The notes under the pieces: generated by a model
What the model was told of the DNA's origin: nothing
Seen by the model: only the letters and a program-made list of their open reading frames with translations
The model's database searches: none
Translations under genes and position numbers: made by a program
Shown: positions 15,449 through 23,568 of the stretch, in pieces
Numbering within the stretch: position 1 is the first letter of the stretch
Layout of the letters: every line of letters starts with the position of its first letter
Assembly (NCBI GenBank): GCA_946480715.1
Contig: CAMLKK010000032.1
Coordinates: 1 to 33,362 of the forward strand
From: an uncultured Bacteriovorax sp.
Lineage (GTDB): Bacteria; Bdellovibrionota; Bacteriovoracia; Bacteriovoracales; Bacteriovoracaceae
Length of the DNA stretch: 33,362 nucleotides
Reading direction: 5' to 3'

Positions 15449-15487
15449 CTGGAGCGGCCTAATTAATTAGTGCTGCTCCAGTCTTTT
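15449..15487 (+). terminator. Terminator after the HiPIP gene
   Basis: CTGGAGCGGC (15449-15458) pairs with GCTGCTCCAG (15472-15481), ten pairs including one G-U, around an AT-rich loop that is itself palindromic (CTAATTAATTAG). TCTTTT follows. It starts 8 bases after the HiPIP stop and overlaps the last codons of the opposite DTW gene; there is no T-run on the minus strand, so it works mainly for the plus strand. Confidence 0.75.
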
Positions 15488-16135
15488 GTCTGTGTAGTTT
15501 TTTCGATAAACGTCTTCGCCCATCTTCTCAATCTGAAAATCAATCATCTTTTTAAACGATCTCTCCAATGAACTTGTTTCAAGTTTTGGTTCCAGAATTT
15601 TTAAACTTTGAACAGTCGCCTCGAGAGTTGAAAGACCATCAACATTGGGTGATTTGCGAATTCGGTATTGGGATTTTTTATGAGGAATCAGTCTGAAACA
15701 TAAAAGCGAATGAAGATTTTTTGAAAGCATAAAAATCTTTTTTGCCTTTCTCCACGTTCCATCAATCATAATAAGATGAGTGAGGCCTTTAACTTCTTCG
15801 TCTGCGGCGTTTTCTAAAACGACGGCCTGATCAGCAGGAAAAACTAATCCCACTTTATTATCTCTATCCTCGAGAATGCGATTGAGCTCTTCATTATGAG
15901 TGAAATCTTCACCAATGATCAGCGAAACATTTGTTAAACTTTTTACGAGAATGCGAGCAGAGTTGAGCGCATGTTTTGTTTCTGTTTTATGCTGAAGAAT
16001 AATTATTTTAATTTTGTTATCTATGCTTTCAATGGTGTCACACAAACAGCGCGCTTTAAGAAATTCACAGCGCGGGCAAAATGAGCGACTTTCTTTTTTG
16101 TAAGCATCGGCAATCAATTCGAATGTGGTGTTCAT
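15467..16135 (-). CDS. DTW-domain tRNA-uridine aminocarboxypropyltransferase
   Basis: 222 residues. Cys20-x2-Cys23 and Cys30-x-Cys32 form the zinc-binding start (FCPRC, RCLC). The DTW motif reads DGTW (125-128, in MIDGTWRKAKK), preceded by LQHKTETKHALNSARI, as in the TapT (YfiP) family. These enzymes transfer the aminocarboxypropyl group of SAM to a uridine in tRNA (acp3U). The downstream part has RKSPNVDGLSTLEA, where family members have P..gLSTlEA. It probably shares a transcript with the lipoprotein gene upstream (8 base gap). Confidence 0.9.
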   Translation of the reverse strand: MNTTFELIADAYKKESRSFCPRCEFLKARCLCDTIESIDNKIKIIILQHKTETKHALNSARILVKSLTNVSLIIGEDFTHNEELNRILEDRDNKVGLVFPADQAVVLENAADEEVKGLTHLIMIDGTWRKAKKIFMLSKNLHSLLCFRLIPHKKSQYRIRKSPNVDGLSTLEATVQSLKILEPKLETSSLERSFKKMIDFQIEKMGEDVYRKNYTDKRLEQH

Positions 16136-16143
16136 CCTTAGTC

Positions 16144-16617
16144 CTAAATTTTGTTATTTAATTTCTTTTTCACGCAGGCGAGCAGTTTGGAATGAACTTG
16201 CGCAGAAGTCTCCTGACAGTTGTTCAGGATTTTTCCCACGTAATCCATACACTTTTTTTCATCATTATTGAAGGTCGGATTTTTCCGATGCTTCATGCAA
16301 TAAAAAGCAAGATTTTGATTTAACTCAATGAGCTTATCAGACATTTTTCCGTTCGATGCAGCGGCCGGTGGCGGCGTTACAGTTGGTTTATTTTTACGCG
16401 GCCTAGGTTTTTCACTATGAGTGGGAGCGGCAATTTGCGGCGCTTGCATTTGTGTCGGAGCTTTTCTAAGCGGAGGTGCATTGTATCCACGCTCAATCAT
16501 CTCGAAAGCGCGATTCGTTTCATCTGAATAAACTTTTTCAGCAGGTTCTTCTTTTTGTTCGGAAGCGCAGCCACTGATGAGCAGAAACAGGAGAGTACAG
16601 AGAAATGTTTTTTTCAT
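16144..16617 (-). CDS. Lipoprotein coupled to endonuclease I, unknown function
   Basis: 157 residues. The signal peptide ends in a lipobox (LISGC, lipidated Cys17), with Ala-Ser-Glu next. A long Pro/Ala/Lys-rich linker (about 48-90) leads to a small helical C-terminal domain with four cysteines (FYCMKH, KKCMDYV, NNCQET, LACVKKK), which could form two disulfides. No family recognised. Its ATG overlaps the stop of the endonuclease gene (ATGA), implying coupled translation, so the product may anchor, assist or restrain the nuclease outside the cytoplasm. That functional link is inferred only from the overlap. Confidence 0.75.
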   Translation of the reverse strand: MKKTFLCTLLFLLISGCASEQKEEPAEKVYSDETNRAFEMIERGYNAPPLRKAPTQMQAPQIAAPTHSEKPRPRKNKPTVTPPPAAASNGKMSDKLIELNQNLAFYCMKHRKNPTFNNDEKKCMDYVGKILNNCQETSAQVHSKLLACVKKKLNNKI

Positions 16618-17378
16618 AAACGATTGATGAGTTCTGGGTAATCAATAAAAGGATTTCTATTTCCTTGAATGGCCATGATTTTGTCATGACGAATTCGTTC
16701 TTCATTATCGACAGGGTCTTCGCTGTTCCATTTGGCGAAGTATTTTTTTTGTGTGGCATCGATAGGCATTTCATAACGAACGCTAAAGTAGGCCATGGCG
16801 CGGGCTACATTGCCACGATGTTCGCGAGGTGGTTCAAACGATTTAATATTGCCTTCGAGTGAATTACCGATTTTTGAATCACGGCAATCATCTGCAGTAA
16901 ATTTTCCTTTTACTTCAGCGAATGGAAAATTGTTGCGAGTGGAGTTTGCGTGCATGTCAGAAGGGTAGAGATGGTGAAGATCGGTCTTTTGCATTTCGGC
17001 CGAATGTTTTTTTGAAAATTTACTTTGCGGCCAGGTGTGTTCGCAATTAACGACCTCAGGGTTCGGAATTTTTCCTGGGCCAACTCCTGCGGACTCATCG
17101 ATGTCTTTATTACAGTAGACTTCGCGAATGGAATAACCACTGGCCGTTTTTTCCAGGAACAGTTCACCGAACATGATTTTACGAGCTTCATTGTAGGTGA
17201 GAGTTTTTTGATTTTCAGCAATGAGTTTCTGGATTGATGAACGTAATTCTTGATTAGAAATTTTTTCGTTCGCTATTTTATCAAGCAGTGCTGATGGGTA
17301 ATACGAGAGGGCCCAAGAGACATTAAAAGACAAGACCGAGTAAACGAAGATCGTCGCGAAGATTACTTGCTTCTTCAT
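16614..17378 (-). CDS. Secreted endonuclease I (EndA/Vvn family)
   Basis: 254 residues with a Sec signal peptide (about 1-23). The His-Me finger core is complete: EHTWPQS (113-119, catalytic His114), DLHHLYPSD (133-141) and N-x2-RNN (145-150) that hold the metal ion. GNVARAMAYFSVRY follows, as in EndA and Vvn. The enzyme cuts double- and single-stranded DNA and RNA without sequence specificity in the periplasm or medium. Only a few cysteines are present (YCNKD, NCEH, DDCRD). Start: ATG with AAGGATG about 8 bases upstream. First gene of a nuclease-lipoprotein-DTW run. In a predator it could digest prey DNA; in others it serves nutrient uptake or limits transformation. Confidence 0.95.
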   Translation of the reverse strand: MKKQVIFATIFVYSVLSFNVSWALSYYPSALLDKIANEKISNQELRSSIQKLIAENQKTLTYNEARKIMFGELFLEKTASGYSIREVYCNKDIDESAGVGPGKIPNPEVVNCEHTWPQSKFSKKHSAEMQKTDLHHLYPSDMHANSTRNNFPFAEVKGKFTADDCRDSKIGNSLEGNIKSFEPPREHRGNVARAMAYFSVRYEMPIDATQKKYFAKWNSEDPVDNEERIRHDKIMAIQGNRNPFIDYPELINRL

Positions 17379-17506
17379 AAATCTACATCCTTATTAAATT
17401 TATGTGGGGGGCACTTTAATTGTCGTAAGAAACAGTTCACTCTGGCAACCGTTTTTCATTGGAGTAAATCGCTCAAGATGGCAAACAAAAAAGATCAGGC
17501 ATAACT

Positions 17507-17534
17507 TTGAATAATTTTAGAATTGCTTTAGACT
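17507..17534 (+). promoter_or_regulatory. Possible sigma-70-type promoter of the FabH gene
   Basis: TTGAAT (17507-17512) and TAGACT (17529-17534) are spaced by 16 bases, each matching four of six consensus positions. They lie 35 bases before the chosen ATG. Judged on sequence alone. Confidence 0.35.
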
Positions 17535-17568
17535 ATTGTTAAGATTCTCTAACTACAGGATTGGATAT

Positions 17569-18585
17569 ATGCAAAAGTTTCGCAGTGAAATTACCGGTGT
17601 GGGCTCTTTCGTTCCGCCAGACATTTATACAAATTTTGATATTGAAAAAATGATGGATACTTCAGACGAGTGGATTCAGCAACGCACAGGTATTGTGCAA
17701 AGACACTGGGCCCGTCCAGAAGATTCAACATCTGATCTTGCACAAAAAGCATGTGAGAAGGCGATTGCAAACGCAGGACTCAAAGTCTCAGACATAGATA
17801 TGATCATCTTTGCAACATTAAGTCCTGATCATGATTTTCCAGGAACAGGTTGTTTTCTTCAGGCGAAATTAGGCATTCCTGAAATTCCGGTTCTCGATAT
17901 TCGTCAACAATGTACGGGATTCCTTTACGGAATCAGTATTGCTGATAAATTTATTCAAAGTGGATCTCACAAAAATATTATCGTAGTTGGTGCTGAAATT
18001 CATTCGAAAGGATTGGATCGTACACCAAATGGTAGAAATGTGGCCGTTCTTTTTGGAGACGGTGCTGGTGCCGTTGTTGTTTCTCAGCGTGAATTGAAAG
18101 ATCCTGCGCGCGACTCACGAATCATGACAACTCATCTTTATGCTGATGGATCATTCGCAAAAGAGCTTTGGATTCCAGCTCCAGGAAACGCACTCGGAGC
18201 AGATCGTATCAACAACAATATGTTGGCAGAGGGGATGCACTATCCTCAAATGAATGGGAAAACTGTTTTCGTTCATGCCACTAAAAGAATGTCTGAATGT
18301 TTAATGAAAGCGTGTGAAGAAGCAAATGTTAAACTGCAGGATATTGATCTATTCCTTTTTCACCAAGCGAATTTGCGAATCAATTCAAAAGTGGCAGAAA
18401 TGTTACAAATTCCAGAAGAGAAGATTTTCAATACAATTCAAAATTATGGAAACACAACAGCTGCTACAATTCCACTAGGGATGGATGATGCCATCAAAGC
18501 AGGAGCACTCAAAAAAGGAATGCTCGTTGCTTCGGCGGCGTTTGGTTCTGGATTTACGTGGGCAAGTGCGATCTGGCGACAATAA
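17569..18585 (+). CDS. fabH: Beta-ketoacyl-ACP synthase III
   Basis: 338 residues with the thiolase fold and FabH triad: Cys115 (QQCTGFLYG), His265 (FHQANLRI) and Asn295 (NYGNTTAAT). The N-terminal DEWIQQRTGI is a family hallmark. It starts fatty-acid synthesis by condensing acetyl-CoA (or a branched starter) with malonyl-ACP. ATG at 17569 is preferred because AGGA lies upstream and the preceding codons are not FabH-like. The gene is not in a fab cluster, so it may be a second copy making special chains; several FabH paralogues feed other pathways. It meets the lipoprotein gene on the other strand with no gap. Confidence 0.9.
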   Translation: MQKFRSEITGVGSFVPPDIYTNFDIEKMMDTSDEWIQQRTGIVQRHWARPEDSTSDLAQKACEKAIANAGLKVSDIDMIIFATLSPDHDFPGTGCFLQAKLGIPEIPVLDIRQQCTGFLYGISIADKFIQSGSHKNIIVVGAEIHSKGLDRTPNGRNVAVLFGDGAGAVVVSQRELKDPARDSRIMTTHLYADGSFAKELWIPAPGNALGADRINNNMLAEGMHYPQMNGKTVFVHATKRMSECLMKACEEANVKLQDIDLFLFHQANLRINSKVAEMLQIPEEKIFNTIQNYGNTTAATIPLGMDDAIKAGALKKGMLVASAAFGSGFTWASAIWRQ

Positions 18586-20172
18586 TTAGGCCGCCAGAGC
18601 ACGCATCATAAAGAAAGTTTTATTCATTGAGAGTTGCAGATGTTCGAAAAGTTTTAGTTCATCTGCATCGATCGCTTCATCAAATTTCTTTTTCACAGCA
18701 TCTGAAATTCCGCTTTCAACAGCGAATTCACCAAGAGCTCCCATTACGCGGGCACGGGCCGTTTCTTTGTTGATTTTTCCACCGTCGAGCTCTTTTGAAA
18801 GAGTAACGAGAGCTTCACTGTATTTTGTCTGAGCAGCAGTTATTGAGTCTGCAAGTTTAGCATCTCCTAAGAGCTCAACGTGCTTAGACCAGTCTCTAAA
18901 TGGATAAGCGAAGTTTCTGAAAAGCTCCAGTTCTGTCTGCGAGTATTGACCATACTTAGGAAAAATGGTTCTCAAGAAATTGCGAACAGGGCGATCCAGT
19001 TTATCAAAAGTTGATTCACTGTCGAATGCCTTAAGTTCCGCGTATTGTTTGAAATCATTTCTTCCTTTCATAAGGAAATAGGTCTCACGCATAAGTCTGT
19101 TTTCAATACACTTCACATTCTGGTGACAGTCTCGAACTTCAGAGGCAAGACGGCTCTTTTTGAAAGCAACGTCCGGACGAAATGATAGACCACCAATAAA
19201 TTTATGAGAAACAACTTTCGAAGACATTCCCGCTAGTTCTTCATCATTAAATTCGTGACCAGCAAGAATTTTTGACATCAAACTTTCAAGACGATCATGT
19301 TTTAATTTCGTCATTGGCCCAAGCCATGGGTGATTAAAACTTTTTACTGTTTCTGTATTTGGATTTTTTAAATAACGTTCGTAACCCGTTACTAATTTTC
19401 CAATCGTATCGTAGTCATTCATGAGATTGTAATATCCCATGAGTTCTTCTTTCATCTGAACTTGTAGAGCAGGATTTGATTTCAGAAGTTGTTTTTCGAT
19501 TGGATTCGAAATCGTAAGCTGCATTGACCCCACGCCGAGCTTTCTGTTGATCACGCGAATTTTCTCAGCAAGTGCCTCAGCACTATCGTGAGGAGCGAGA
19601 ACAACCTCATAGTGACCAGCATCGAATACAAATGATTCAGGAAGAACATCAATCAACTCTGGATCAGTAGAAATTTTTACAAGTTGACCCTTTTCACGGT
19701 AAGGGAAAATTTGTTGTGAACGCGATTCGATAAAGTCTGCACGTTGTTCATGTGTAAGTGCAAGCCAATCTTCCTTGGACTTTTTCCAGTGAGGAGACAT
19801 TGGCATATAGTTTTTTAGAAGTTCAACAGATTCATGGTGAAGATATTCTGATTCAAACCCATACTGAATGTGCATTCCTTTTTTTCCTTCAAAACCTTGA
19901 GGGTAGCGGATGGCATTTTTAGCAAGGGCCTCTGTAATCGCCACTTTTGGTTTTACCGGAACGGCCGCCACTTGAGCTGGTGTAACTGGAGGAGTATTCG
20001 TTGCTTTTGGATTAAAAAATCCAGTGATTGAATCAAAGCAGCTTGTCCACGCGTTTGCCGGTTCACGTTCCGTCGGCATGGGAGTTTCCATCACAACAGT
20101 CGGAGGAGTCGCACATGATACGGCAAGAACAAATGTTAAAGCGATGAGTGAGTTTTGTTTTTTATTCTTCAT
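18586..20172 (-). CDS. Large lipoprotein, possible amidoligase-like fold
   Basis: 528 residues; lipobox AVSC (Cys20). A motif shared with the next lipoprotein (ER-x-PAN-x3-SC-x4-T-x-FF-x-PK) spans about 35-56, followed by a Pro/Ala-rich linker to 76. The domain that follows has QYGFESEY (103-110) and DAGHYEVVLAP (184-194), which resemble the G-x-E-x-E strand and the D-x-S...E-x-x-x-P block of amidoligases (glutamine-synthetase-like COOH-NH2 ligases). The rest (about 225-528) is helical without known motifs. If correct it is strange, because lipoproteins face an ATP-poor compartment; a catalytically dead or repurposed fold is possible. Its start overlaps the stop of the neighbouring lipoprotein gene by 11 bp. 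Confidence 0.6.
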   Translation of the reverse strand: MKNKKQNSLIALTFVLAVSCATPPTVVMETPMPTEREPANAWTSCFDSITGFFNPKATNTPPVTPAQVAAVPVKPKVAITEALAKNAIRYPQGFEGKKGMHIQYGFESEYLHHESVELLKNYMPMSPHWKKSKEDWLALTHEQRADFIESRSQQIFPYREKGQLVKISTDPELIDVLPESFVFDAGHYEVVLAPHDSAEALAEKIRVINRKLGVGSMQLTISNPIEKQLLKSNPALQVQMKEELMGYYNLMNDYDTIGKLVTGYERYLKNPNTETVKSFNHPWLGPMTKLKHDRLESLMSKILAGHEFNDEELAGMSSKVVSHKFIGGLSFRPDVAFKKSRLASEVRDCHQNVKCIENRLMRETYFLMKGRNDFKQYAELKAFDSESTFDKLDRPVRNFLRTIFPKYGQYSQTELELFRNFAYPFRDWSKHVELLGDAKLADSITAAQTKYSEALVTLSKELDGGKINKETARARVMGALGEFAVESGISDAVKKKFDEAIDADELKLFEHLQLSMNKTFFMMRALAA

Positions 20173-21151
20173 AATATTTTATTACCGCTACTGGAGAGAT
20201 ACTCTCGTTAATATTTCCTTTTGAAAGAGCTGCTGCAAGAGATTTGGCACTATAGGCGTGAGCGACTTTTAGTCCGAAAAACTTTTCAAGCACGTGTCCG
20301 GCTGAGCTTGAACATGAATAACTTTGTGTATAGTAATGATCACCTTTTTTTACAACAGGAACAGTGATCCCATTACCAGCATCCAAAACCATGACTCCAT
20401 TTACTTCGACTAATTTACCTTTAATCTCTTTATCGTTTCCATATTTTGGCGAGTCAGTTACGTAGAACAATTTTTTTCCACCCATCATTCCATCTCGCTC
20501 TTCAATTTTGAGCATGGGAGAGTACGCATCGAAGGCCGGGACATTATGCGATTGAGATGAACTATAAAGAGCAGCAATCTCTTTAAGCAAAGGATCGATT
20601 TTTTCTTTTCCTAGATGGAATACGAATCCCGTAGATGACATGAGTTCTGGATTACTTGATTTTCTCAAACGAGGGGAAAAGCTCGATACAGAAGTCCATT
20701 GAACGTTATTAAATGTATGAACCTTTTTTCCAATGCGAAGATAGATGTGTCCAAATGGTTCAGTAGGTTCAAAGATAACTTCGGCCGTTTCTTCGAGAAA
20801 TGTATCGTAGTCAGGGTATTTGTTCATGACTCCAGTGTTGGCCGTATATTCAGTATATTTTTTTCCATTGGGAAATTTTTTTTCAACTGGATTGAGCTGA
20901 GTAAGCTGAGGAAGTTCGCGTTGGGGAGCAATGGCCTGTGGTTTCGGTTTAAAAAATTGAGTTACTCCACCCACACATGAATCGAACCAATTCGCTGGAG
21001 CTCGCTCAGAATCACTCCACGTCCATTCATTGATGGCCAATTGTTCTTCAGGGGTCACATCGCGACTACTGTAATAAGGAGCAGGCGTGTGATGAGAACA
21101 GGCGCTCGTTAAAAGAAGCGCACTCAGAAAAATCATTGTTCTTAATTTCAT
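20162..21151 (-). CDS. Lipoprotein with a possible permuted papain-like (NlpC/P60-type) domain
   Basis: 329 residues from ATG at 21151; lipobox LTSAC (Cys18). Residues 50-70 carry the motif shared with the 528-residue neighbour. The C-terminal part has FGHIYLRIG (His135) before YSCSSSAGHVLEKFFG (Cys280). His-first, Cys-second with a G-H strand and a helix starting at the Cys is the order of circularly permuted NlpC/P60 or papain-like peptidases and acyltransferases (LRAT, YiiX, DUF4105 groups). This would predict cleavage or transfer at an amide or ester bond in the periplasm or at the outer membrane. The motifs are weak, so the call is tentative. Co-transcribed with the large lipoprotein (11 bp overlap). 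Confidence 0.6.
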   Translation of the reverse strand: MKLRTMIFLSALLLTSACSHHTPAPYYSSRDVTPEEQLAINEWTWSDSERAPANWFDSCVGGVTQFFKPKPQAIAPQRELPQLTQLNPVEKKFPNGKKYTEYTANTGVMNKYPDYDTFLEETAEVIFEPTEPFGHIYLRIGKKVHTFNNVQWTSVSSFSPRLRKSSNPELMSSTGFVFHLGKEKIDPLLKEIAALYSSSQSHNVPAFDAYSPMLKIEERDGMMGGKKLFYVTDSPKYGNDKEIKGKLVEVNGVMVLDAGNGITVPVVKKGDHYYTQSYSCSSSAGHVLEKFFGLKVAHAYSAKSLAAALSKGNINESISPVAVIKYYEE

Positions 21152-21364
21152 TGCAAACACCATATTAAAAGTTCACAGCTCTTCATTCGCTCCTTTCGGC
21201 AAATCTCAAGAGGAATTAAGGATTAATGTGACCGAGCATTGCGCTCGGGTATGAGGTGTCAGATTCCTAACACCAGGGCCAACATATGCTTACAAAATTT
21301 TTTTTAGTTGCGTGAGTCTGTCAAGAATTGCGAAACTTTATGAAACGTAATCAAGGATGATTAA

Positions 21365-22651
21365 ATGAATGCTAAGTTAATGTTGTGTTTTTCTCTTTTA
21401 TCTCTTTCAGTAGCTGCTGAAGCAACTCCTTTTAACGGTTACATCGTAAAATTCAAAAAAGGTTCTCAGTTTCACTCTATGAAGTCCCTTAACCAGGTTG
21501 GAGCTGTCACAAAATCAGTAGATACTTCTTTTGGTACTTTTGCCCGTCTTGAGTCGACAAAAGGACTTTCGGACAAATCAATCCAATCATTGGCCGCTCA
21601 TCCAGACATCGAATACATCGAGCCAAATTATATTATTTCAATTAATGGAAGAAGAAATTCGCTTCCAACTGATGCTCAATACTCAAAACAATGGGGACTT
21701 TCGAATACTGGAAAAAATTCTGGTGGGATCTTCTCATCTGGTGTGAAAGGTGAAGATATTAATGTTGTTAAAGCATGGGATCTCACAAAAGGTTCAGAAG
21801 GCGAGCACACTGTTAAAATCGCAGTTATCGATACAGGTGTTGATTACAATCACCCAGATCTTAAAGAGCAGATTGATGTTAACGTTTCAGAGCTTAACGG
21901 TGTTGCCGGTGTTGATGATGATCAAAACGGATACGTAGATGATATTTACGGTTACGATTTTGCCGGTAAAGACGGCAATCCAATGGACGGACACGGACAC
22001 GGAACTCACTGTGCAGGTGTTATCGGAGCTAGCCACAACGGAATCGGAATCGCGGGTGTTATGAAGAATGTAAAAATTCTTCCAATTAAATTTCTTTCTG
22101 ACAAAGGTTCAGGAGAAACGATCGATGCTATCAGCTCAATTGATTACGCTATCAAGCGTGGTGTTCAGGTTATGAGCAACTCTTGGGGTGGTGGAGAGCG
22201 CGAGCAGGCCTTAATGGATGCCATCACTGCAGCTGAGCAAGCGGGAATCACTTTCGTAGCAGCAGCAGGAAATGATTCTGCAGACAACGATCGTCGTCCA
22301 AGTTTCCCGGCAAACTATGAAGTATCAAACGTTATTTCAGTTGGATCTTTCGCTGGTAACGGAACAAAATCTAGCTTCTCTAACTATGGTGTAAAATCAG
22401 TTCACGTAACGGCACCAGGATCAGCTATTCTTTCAACTTATAAAGGTGGATACGGAAATCTTTCTGGAACATCAATGGCAGCGCCTCACGTTTCAGGAAT
22501 CGTTGGGCTTCTACTATCTAAAGAGCCAGATTTAACTCCTGCTCAAATCCGTGAAAGATTGATTCGCACATCTACTAAAACATCTAAACTGCAGTCTGCT
22601 TCAGTTTCAGGTGGTAGAGTTGATGCTTACAGAGCGCTTATCAACGAATAA
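21365..22651 (+). CDS. Secreted subtilisin-like serine protease (S8)
   Basis: 428 residues. Signal peptide about 1-20, inhibitor I9-type propeptide about 24-92 (YIVKFKKGS to YIEPNYIIS), then the catalytic domain. Triad: Asp156 (VIDTGVD), His215 (GHGTHC) and Ser370 (GTSMAAPH), with oxyanion Asn303 (AAGND). DDDQNGYVDDIYGYDF is a Ca-binding-like Asp-rich insert. The prodomain blocks activity until it is cut off after export. No extra C-terminal domain is present, so the mature enzyme is a minimal protease of about 33 kDa. It has an AAGGATG ribosome site and its own terminator. Fits extracellular or prey-protein digestion. Confidence 0.96.
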   Translation: MNAKLMLCFSLLSLSVAAEATPFNGYIVKFKKGSQFHSMKSLNQVGAVTKSVDTSFGTFARLESTKGLSDKSIQSLAAHPDIEYIEPNYIISINGRRNSLPTDAQYSKQWGLSNTGKNSGGIFSSGVKGEDINVVKAWDLTKGSEGEHTVKIAVIDTGVDYNHPDLKEQIDVNVSELNGVAGVDDDQNGYVDDIYGYDFAGKDGNPMDGHGHGTHCAGVIGASHNGIGIAGVMKNVKILPIKFLSDKGSGETIDAISSIDYAIKRGVQVMSNSWGGGEREQALMDAITAAEQAGITFVAAAGNDSADNDRRPSFPANYEVSNVISVGSFAGNGTKSSFSNYGVKSVHVTAPGSAILSTYKGGYGNLSGTSMAAPHVSGIVGLLLSKEPDLTPAQIRERLIRTSTKTSKLQSASVSGGRVDAYRALINE

Positions 22652-22687
22652 TGCTCTGGTCAGAAGACTAAAATTGACTTAAATTAG

Positions 22688-22712
22688 GGCCTGGTTAATC
22701 CAGGCCTTTTTT
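22688..22712 (+). terminator. Terminator of the subtilisin gene
   Basis: GGCCTGG (22688-22694), loop TTAAT, CCAGGCC (22700-22706) and a T-run ending at 22712. A classic intrinsic terminator 36 bases after the protease stop and 20 bases before the next start. Confidence 0.93.
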
Positions 22713-22731
22713 ATTTGATTTTGAGAGACTC

Positions 22732-23568
22732 ATGAACGAAACAAAAGTTTTTAGTGTTAAAAAAAATGTTCAAGAAGGTGATCCTCTTGTTCTCATAGAT
22801 TTCCTGGAAAAACATTCCAAACTTTCTAAAAGTGTTCTCAAAAAAGTTCTTAACAACGGCGGCGTGTGGGTACGTAAATTTACGGATTCAAAACGCGTTC
22901 GCGTTCGTCGTGCAACTGCTGATCTCACAACACAATCTTTCGTAGAATTAAACTTCGATCCGAAATTTCTGGCGCTGGAAGTTCCGGAGGCCAAAGTCGT
23001 TTATGATCAGAAAGAATGGGGACTTTGGTATAAACCGCAAGGTCTTCTCTCTCAAGGAACTGACTTCGGTGATCATTGCACTATTTTAAGACAAGTAGAG
23101 AAAGCAAAAGGTAAATCGTTTCTCGTTCATCGTCTGGACCGTGAAGCTCATGGTCTCATGTTGCTTGCTTATACACAGAAGGCCGCTGGTTTGTTTTCAA
23201 CTCAATGGCAAAAAGGAAACGTTCGTAAATTTTATAAAGTAGAAGTGTTGGGAAATATCGCTCTTCAATATACTAGTGGTACAGGTGATATTAATCTCAA
23301 TCTTGATGGTAAAGAGGCCCGCACGAGTTTTAAAATCCTCGACGCAAATGCGGAGAAATCACTCTTGCTCGTTCAAATTCACACTGGAAGATTACATCAA
23401 ATTCGCAGGCATTTTGAGATGATCGGTTTCCCTGTCATGGGCGATCCTAAATATGGTAAAGGAAATAAAAATCAAAGTGGACTTCGTCTTATGGGTTATC
23501 GACTTGATTTTTTCGATCCGTTCGCTAAGAAAGAGATCAGTTATTCATTAGACGAGATAGCTTTTTAA
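22732..23568 (+). CDS. RluA-family pseudouridine synthase
   Basis: 278 residues. An S4-like N-terminus (about 22-50, LSKSVLKKVLNNGGVWVRK) is followed by the synthase domain. The RluA signature HRLDREAHGLML (133-144) holds catalytic Asp136, and the C-terminal block reads IHTGRLHQIRRHFEMIGFPVMGDPKYG. It isomerises a uridine in rRNA or tRNA; the target cannot be read from the sequence. Start: ATG shortly after the protease terminator, so it likely has its own promoter within that short gap or relies on readthrough. Its last 32 bases overlap the MATE gene on the opposite strand. Confidence 0.93.
   Translation: MNETKVFSVKKNVQEGDPLVLIDFLEKHSKLSKSVLKKVLNNGGVWVRKFTDSKRVRVRRATADLTTQSFVELNFDPKFLALEVPEAKVVYDQKEWGLWYKPQGLLSQGTDFGDHCTILRQVEKAKGKSFLVHRLDREAHGLMLLAYTQKAAGLFSTQWQKGNVRKFYKVEVLGNIALQYTSGTGDINLNLDGKEARTSFKILDANAEKSLLLVQIHTGRLHQIRRHFEMIGFPVMGDPKYGKGNKNQSGLRLMGYRLDFFDPFAKKEISYSLDEIAF

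Noticed and set aside
21232..21248. CCGAGC-ATTGC-GCTCGG hairpin as a terminator
   Set aside because: Only 6 bp and no T-run on either strand; it lies in the upstream region of the protease gene and may be chance.
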